Of a stretch of 64,000 nt of DNA, positions 58,547-64,000 are shown piece after piece; position 1 is the stretch's first letter, and every line of letters starts with the position of its first letter. Made by a program: the position numbers and the translations under genes. The DNA comes from Platycnemis pennipes (lineage: Eukaryota; Arthropoda; Insecta; Odonata; Platycnemididae). The DNA lies in NCBI GenBank assembly GCA_933228895.1, contig OW121847.1, positions 89,073,656-89,137,655 on the forward strand, given 5' to 3'. The notes beneath the pieces were generated by a model. The model had not been told where the DNA came from, made no database searches, and saw only the letters and a list, made by a program, of their open reading frames with translations.

Positions 58547-59835
58547 TTAAGACTGCTTTGCACGATACAATTTTTTGTACAAACGAATGTATGAAATTGA
58601 ACGAAATTGTGTGTGTCTGAATGGAATTAGAACAGGTTCTATTTCCCGTTTAGTCATTCAGACTTTCGCACAAGCATTCACACAATTTGCCGCTTTGAAC
58701 GATACAATTTCCTCATTCCAGCGTTTGTACGACAACCTCGAATGGAAAAAGATGTTCAAGATCCTGGAAGCAATTGGAATAGACTAAAAGGATAGAAGAA
58801 TAATCTATAGCCTCTACAAGAACCAGGTCACCACAATGCGAATGAAAGACGGAAGGTAGATTGTAGCCAAAATAAATAAAGGAGTCACACAAGGATGCAA
58901 CCTCTCCCCAGCGTTATTCAATGTACATATATATACCTGGAAGAAGCAATAAGAGCCGCAGAGGAAATTGGTATCAAGGGTATCAAGGTGAATGGAAAAG
59001 AAATAAACATGCTAAGGTTTGCTGATGACATCGCAGTTGTAGCAGAAAGTCGAGAGGACCTGCAAGCATCCCTGACCACAATGGACCAAGTACTTCAAGA
59101 ATATAATATGAGCATCAACAAGACTAAAACTAAAATCCTAGAGTTCGGAAGAGAGAAGCTTAGGGCAAATATCACAATTCGAGGAGTGAAATTGGAACAA
59201 CTGGAGAACTTCACCTACCTCGGCATCTCCATAACTTGGGATGGAAGAAGCTCGACGGACATCAAGCGAAGAATAGCAAAAGCTAAGGAGGCGTTTATAA
59301 AGAAGAGACAACTACTGCGCTCAAAGAACCTACGGCTGCAAACATAGAAACACTTCATCAAAACATTCGTCTGGAGGATGGCACTCTATGGATCAGAGAC
59401 ATGGAACATCGGGAAAGCAGACCAACGACGAATTGAAGCCTTCGAAACATGGTGCTGGAGGCGAATGATGAAGATTAAATGCACAGATAAAGTGAGAAGA
59501 GCAGAAGAGCAGATGAAGAAAGGACACTATGGACAACCCTACGGCAAAGAAGAACCAGATGGATTGGACATACCTTGAGGCACAATGAATTAGTTAGAAA
59601 TATAATAGAAGGGAAGATTGAAGGGAAGGTCTCGCGAGGAAGACCAAGGGAAAAATCTATAGGGCAAATAAAGAAGGACGTGAAAGAGAAAACACACCAG
59701 GGCGTGAGGGAGTTGACACTGAATAGGGCAGAATGAAGGGCTGCAGTAAACCAATCCTAGGATTGAAATACTGATGATGATGAGCGTTTGTACAAGAAAT
59801 TGTATAAAACATTTTATCGTGCAAAGCGGCGTTAA
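58547..59835. mobile_element. piggyBac-like MITE copy 2, split by a LINE
   Basis: TTAA at 58547-58550 and at 59832-59835 bound the element. The left end GACTGCTTTGCACGATACAA and right end TTTATCGTGCAAAGCGGC are decayed forms of the 26.9-kb copy, lying in the opposite orientation. It keeps the internal copy of the terminus (TTTGCCGCTTTGAACGATAC near 58686). Without the LINE insert at 58731-59782 and one copy of its 11-bp duplication, the MITE would be about 220 bases, close to the 231 of copy 1. Confidence 0.88.
58731..59782 (+). mobile_element. 5'-truncated RTE-like LINE inserted in the MITE
   Basis: AGCGTTTGTAC occurs on both sides (58720-58730 and 59783-59793), an 11-bp target-site duplication. 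The reverse transcriptase is readable with frame changes: DNLEWKKMFKILEAIGID, then the substrate-pocket motif GVTQGCNLSPALFN (QGCNLSP at 58890-58910), LRFADDIAVV with the catalytic Asp pair at 59024-59029, FTYLGISITWDGRSSTDIKR, MALYGSETWNIGKADQRRIE, WCWRRMMKI, and IIEGKIEGKVSRGRPREKS. Stops (near 58785, 58860 and 59346) and a frameshift near 58937 inactivate it. The 3' UTR has CAATCCTAGGATTG at 59752-59765, and the tail is a short (GAT)n. The upstream endonuclease was lost by 5' truncation at insertion. Confidence 0.92.
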
Positions 59836-60719
59836 TTGGTCCTCACCATATTCCACAAGCCTTAATACAAGGTTTTGTTCACTATGAAAGACTATGGAGT
59901 AAACTAGTCAACGAAACAACGTCATTTAATAGCAGAGTATTTAGTAATAATTCAATCTCACTTATGCACTTATATAAATACAGTCTCTAAAAATAAATAC
60001 AATAGGAATTTCGGAAATAAAATGTTTCATTTAGTACACGTCCTTTTAAAAATATTGGATACTTTTACACAGCAAAAAACCTTTATGTTTCTGTGTAGAA
60101 CATTTTCTCTGCCTTTGATAATGCTTACAGTTTTTGGAATCTTTAGCGTCATCATGACATGCCATTTCGACCATTAGCCTTGACGACATACTTTTATAAA
60201 TATTATTTAATAATGCTCATTGACCATTAGAGTCCTAGCATGATTTTAGGCACATAAAACTTCTATGAAGATATGACACCAATAATTTACTTTCAAGTAA
60301 TATATTCTTAATAAATATTATTATTATTAGGGACATATTTCAGCACCTTTCACTATGGCATAAATATTCTAAGTTCTTTTTTTTCAGAACACTAGAACAC
60401 TACGTGACAGGTTAGTGTTGATGACAATGAAACAACCTGAGCTAATGTCATGTGTTGAAATCAATGGAAAATTTTCGGAAAGAAATAAATAGTAAGAGAA
60501 GCTCCAATAAAAGAATAGAAGTTAGCACATAGTGAAGCAGGTGGCAACCAAGTGAGGAAATCCATTTTCCAAGACGTGAAAACAGATAATATTTCAGAGA
60601 GACCAATTGGAAGAGATTTGAAAGACGTAGTAAATGTCAAGAAAAAAATTTATCAAGGCTTCGTGAATGGTAAAAAATTGTACCTGCCGGAGAACATTTG
60701 AAAATATAATGAATTTCTC
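59836..60719. other. Unassigned AT-rich DNA
   Basis: No gene or mobile element is recognised. Confidence 0.4.
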
Positions 60720-60725
60720 TTGGCA

Positions 60726-60950
60726 GGCTCTGCGAGCTCGTCGTTTGCAGAGACGAGGAGGCTAGATGTAAAGACGGAAATCAGACGGCTTGAAATGGAA
60801 GAAGCATTAAGAAAGCGCTCCTTTTTTCCGACAGCCAGCAAAAGTCACCGGCACATACCAAATCCAGCAGAATATCACAGAAAAAGGGCACGCTCCCTTC
60901 AATCAAAAAGACTACTCCGTAAAAAATACTCAAATCCGTATACCTTATAA
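60726..60950 (+). CDS. Weak candidate for a terminal coding exon
   Basis: The run ATTTCTCTTGGCAG just upstream resembles a pyrimidine tract plus AG splice acceptor. An open frame of about 75 codons follows, rich in Arg, Lys, Ser and Glu, including RRLDVKTEIRRLEMEEALRK, which could form a helix, and a basic C-terminus (KRLLRKKYSNPYTL). The TAA stop at 60948-60950 is followed within about ten bases by AATAAA (60959-60964), a polyadenylation signal. No family is recognised, no matching upstream exon was found, and open frames of this length are common here by chance. The call is speculative. Confidence 0.2.
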   Translation, partial: GSASSSFAETRRLDVKTEIRRLEMEEALRKRSFFPTASKSHRHIPNPAEYHRKRARSLQSKRLLRKKYSNPYTL

Positions 60951-60969
60951 AGCTTTTCAAATAAAACCA

Positions 60970-61920
60970 GTGCTGCATAAAGATAGTGCTTTCAATCTTA
61001 TGCACGAGCCCGAAGGTTTACATCTGGGAGGAAAAAATTGAAGTCGAATTATAAAATTACATAAAAACGCAGGTAAAATAATAGACCAAACTTAGCACTA
61101 CCACTCAAAAAGCATAACACGTAAATGCGTAAAATGTGTTTAATCCCGTGGCTTAACTGAGGATAAGTTTTGCCTAGTTAAGAAATATACACCATATTTT
61201 TTTCCAAATTATGCCCGCAAAAAATCTTATGTCTGATGTAATCAAATTCGCGTATAACATCAGTTTCTGTTTTACTTTACTGTAGGTAGGAAAAATAGGT
61301 TAGGTTAGGTGTAGAGTGGAAGAATGGAGATAATAAGAAATTGCAAGTGAAGGAATATTCTAACCCTCTCCAACCATCATACGCAATATACTCCCAAACT
61401 ACGAGAATTATCAATCATTTTCGATGTTTGTAGGAATATACGAAGCAAGAATGATAACTTTTTTTGATGCATTTTAAATAAATGGCGAACAGTAAAACAT
61501 ATGCGATGTATCTTTTGCAACGTCATATCTCTGATTAACTAATCACTTATACGCCAATGATAGTTTTAGGCCTCTGACCGACTTACGATTCTGACCGACA
61601 ATAATCTACAAGAAAAAGAAAGTGGTGAAATTATCCTCATAAAAAAGGGGCAGATTTAATTTAAAATTACAATGTGGTTCACTGTATTTGTTTGAACCTT
61701 ATTAGCATTGTAATAGCATGATCGTTCAAAAATAATATAGTAGTATAGATTTTTGAAAGAGTATGGCGTTGTGAAAAGAAACATTTCCTCGATGGTGAGA
61801 ACTAAGTACAAGGTGGATGAGTATATACGTAGTAAAAAGTCTAGTTAAAAGCCTAATATGGAGCGTGACATTAATTGGCGCCGAAAGCTGAGCCTTAATA
61901 AAGGAAAATAAAATAAACTT
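60970..61920. other. Unassigned AT-rich DNA with a TTAGG-type run
   Basis: No gene is recognised. TAGGT occurs three times in tandem at 61296-61310, the insect telomere motif. Runs this short are common inside insect chromosomes and do not imply a telomere. Confidence 0.5.
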
Positions 61921-61924
61921 GGGA

Positions 61925-62170
61925 TACGGAGAAAGTAAGATGCTGGGAATTAAAATGAATGAGGAAGTTCTGGGGATAGTAAAGGAGGGAGGAAGTTGAT
62001 TGAGGAAATCAGGACAAGGCGGAGGACCTGGGCTGAATAGGCTATCAAGAGCAAGTGTTTTTTAAAGAAAGTGAAAGAGGAAAAGATTTAGGTAAGAAAC
62101 ATTGTGGGAGAAGGAGAACGGGAAGTTCAGATTGAAAAAAGATGGTAAGAGGTGAACAAGAAGGAGATTA
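61925..62170 (+). mobile_element. Possible LINE C-terminal fragment
   Basis: Across one frame change the sequence reads KMLGIKMNEEVLGIVKEG, then RKLIEEIRTRRRTWAE and AIKSKCFLKKVKEEKI. The spacing of NEEVL, the RxLIxxIxxRRxxW stretch and a following basic region is that of the LINE C-terminal domain seen at 18.3 and 59.5 kb. The 3' UTR palindrome and the (GAT)n tail were not found. Confidence 0.4.
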
Positions 62171-62899
62171 TGTGAACGGTAGCGTTGGGATTAAGAATTC
62201 TAAGGGCATCTAAACCTACTTTGAGAAATAGACCACTACATCATAATCAGTCGACACGTAGCATAGCCACGTCACTAAAAATGATGCCTGTATGATACCT
62301 CAATCCAGTAAGAGACACATAAAATAAAGCACAAAATAAAGGAATTAAGAAGTAGTAAAGCGGTTATACAAGTCCGTTACATAGATAATATACTTGCATA
62401 AATAAGTTGAGCCTTGAACTAATGATTTCCAAAAATATATTCCTCGCTAAGTAAACGTTTAGGGCTGGAAAATATTTAAATCGCACCACCTGTCATTTTG
62501 TAGAGGGAGATTTCGTGTTGGTGCTCTTATCAAGTAAATTTACCCGGATTTATCAGGATAGAGTGCCTGGTAGGTGACCGATCTCTTTCTTTTCTATGCA
62601 CCAGCACCGATTTCCCAGAAAAATGCGAATCCCAGAAAAGCCACTTAACTTTGTTTGATGGACATCAGGCTAGAGGCATCTCCAGGGTTTCAAAATCCAT
62701 GACTTCCGGTCAGTAGCCTCTAGTTACTTGCCTACCACGCTCTCTTAAGCTGTATATAAATGTTTAAGGCAATAAATTTAATGTTTACTTTAGCACTAAA
62801 TTCTAATAATTTTATCCTAAATATATCCTAATATTTCAAGGATAAAAGTTGCTAAAATTCTTTGTCGCGGAAGATCAGTGATATAAGAATAGGTTTAGC
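62171..62899. other. Unassigned AT-rich DNA
   Basis: No gene or mobile element is recognised. Confidence 0.4.
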
Positions 62900-63700
62900 A
62901 CATGGTACAAAATCAAACGATGGAACTATAAGAAGCGCGGAGAAAAAAGTAAGGCAGTTGGAAGAAAACCAGACAAGTACGAGTTAAACCGAACGATTTA
63001 AGTGGCAGGAATGCTGAGTGAGGAGGTAAGTGGATGGTTTTAACCCCGCGGTCGGGATTAGGAGCTTTAAGGGTAAGGAGTGGAGTCAAAATGGAAGCCA
63101 TAAGGGGGAGGGTGAGGACCAAAATGGGAGAGAGGGAAAAACACGTCTCGTGGAAGAGGAATATGATTAAGAGTGGGGGTGAGACAGGAAAAGAGAACCG
63201 AAATCATCGCGGAGAATGGCTTGAGAAAGGACCGCTCCTTTAAGGGATTGGGGTCTGATTAGTGGAGTGAAAGTGGCGAACACAGGGATTCGCAGGAGGA
63301 CGTAGCGAAGGGTGTTGGAGAGAGAGAGAGAAGAGAGACGGAGACAAAGACGCATAGGGGAGCCGAGATGTGGTGCAGAATGAGATACGAGGCTGAGAAG
63401 TAAGAGAGGGAGGGAGACGGAAGGAGTGAAATGAATGGAGGGGAGGTTGAAGGTGAAGATTTGGGGAAAAGGAACAAAGAGAGATGGAATATTCAGGAAG
63501 GTGTGAAAGCCTTACGGCATGGCTTGAATTCACGATAAAAATAATATTTAAATCTGAAAGGATGAAATGTAGCGCACTTCCTTGAAAGGAGGAAAGGGGT
63601 ATATTTATATGGCAGGGCAACTCGGAGTACAGTTGCATAAAAGAGGAAGAATAATATGTTGTCCTCGTAGCGTCTCTCGAAAACTGGAAGTAAGAGGAAG
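62900..63700. other. Purine-rich GC-elevated island with GA run
   Basis: The plus strand is G/A-rich for about 800 bases with a (GA)n run near 63319-63335. Frames on both strands (for example 63240-63638, minus, 132 codons, Ser/Pro/Leu-rich) are open because of composition. It resembles the islands at 10, 25.6 and 45 kb. The final 300 bases of the window hold nothing recognised. Confidence 0.55.
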
Positions 63701-64000
63701 GTAGAAATTTAAAGGGAAAGAGAACTGAGAAGTGATTAAATTGGCTTTACTATCGGTCTAAGTTATTGTTTGCGGTACCATGCGAAAAGAAAACAAAATA
63801 ATGCAAGAACGTGTAGTAACCCTTTAAGAATTTTTTATTCGATAAATATGATACATAAAATATAACTTGAGTAAAAAAACATTTCAACTACCTCGCAAAA
63901 ACGGTACTTAGGTCATCTTGAGTGAATTCCCATTCTCCAAATATTACGGTGCACAAACATTTAGAGAGATGCCTCCTGAAAACTGCAAATATATAACGAA

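Noticed and set aside
61296..61310. Telomere repeat
   Set aside because: Only three TAGGT units; such short interstitial runs are common in insect genomes.
1..64000. CRISPR array, bacterial operons, riboswitches or rRNA
   Set aside because: No regularly spaced repeats, operon-like gene packing or rRNA-like sequence was seen; the window is eukaryotic in character.

Overview
This 64-kb window looks like intergenic or deep-intronic DNA from an arthropod nuclear genome, most likely an insect. It is AT-rich and eukaryotic in character, and no cellular protein-coding gene could be recognised on either strand. The lineage is inferred from the transposon mix: two mariner relics, a Penelope-like element, RTE-like LINEs with (GAT)n tails, a tRNA-derived SINE family, a Helitron-type helicase tail and piggyBac-like MITEs. 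A three-unit TTAGG-type run at 61.3 kb also fits insects. No species can be named.

Layout. 0-13.7 kb: unique AT-rich DNA with two GC-richer, strand-asymmetric islands and a 37-bp tandem repeat. 13.75-15.05 kb: a decayed Penelope-like retroelement with traces of reverse transcriptase and GIY-YIG endonuclease. 17.8-18.6 kb: a hairpin MITE fragment beside a LINE 3' end. 22.38-23.67 kb: a full-length mariner with both terminal inverted repeats but a broken transposase. 24.7-25.4 kb: a 640-bp element bounded by long inverted repeats. 26.9-27.2 kb: a piggyBac-like MITE. 28-55 kb: scattered copies of one SINE family in both orientations, further LINE ends, two solo hAT-like termini, several polypurine/polypyrimidine islands and, at 51.8-52.1 kb, the C-terminal end of a Helitron/PIF1-type helicase gene. 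55.8-56.5 kb: the 5' half of a second mariner. 57.8-58.3 kb: a possible hAT-like MITE. 58.5-59.8 kb: the clearest piece of history in the window, a second copy of the MITE with intact TTAA duplications, split by a 5'-truncated LINE with its own 11-bp target-site duplication. 60-64 kb: mostly unique DNA, a weak terminal-exon candidate, a LINE fragment and a purine-rich island.

Every recognised coding segment is broken by stops, frameshifts or truncation, so nothing here is expected to make an active enzyme. The observations most worth following are the compound architecture of the TTAA MITE, several perfect short-loop hairpins (three of them inside or at the edge of identifiable repeats), a palindrome retained in the LINE 3' UTRs, and the recurring strand-asymmetric islands. 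Most open reading frames of 60-200 codons in the window are judged to be chance or composition artefacts.
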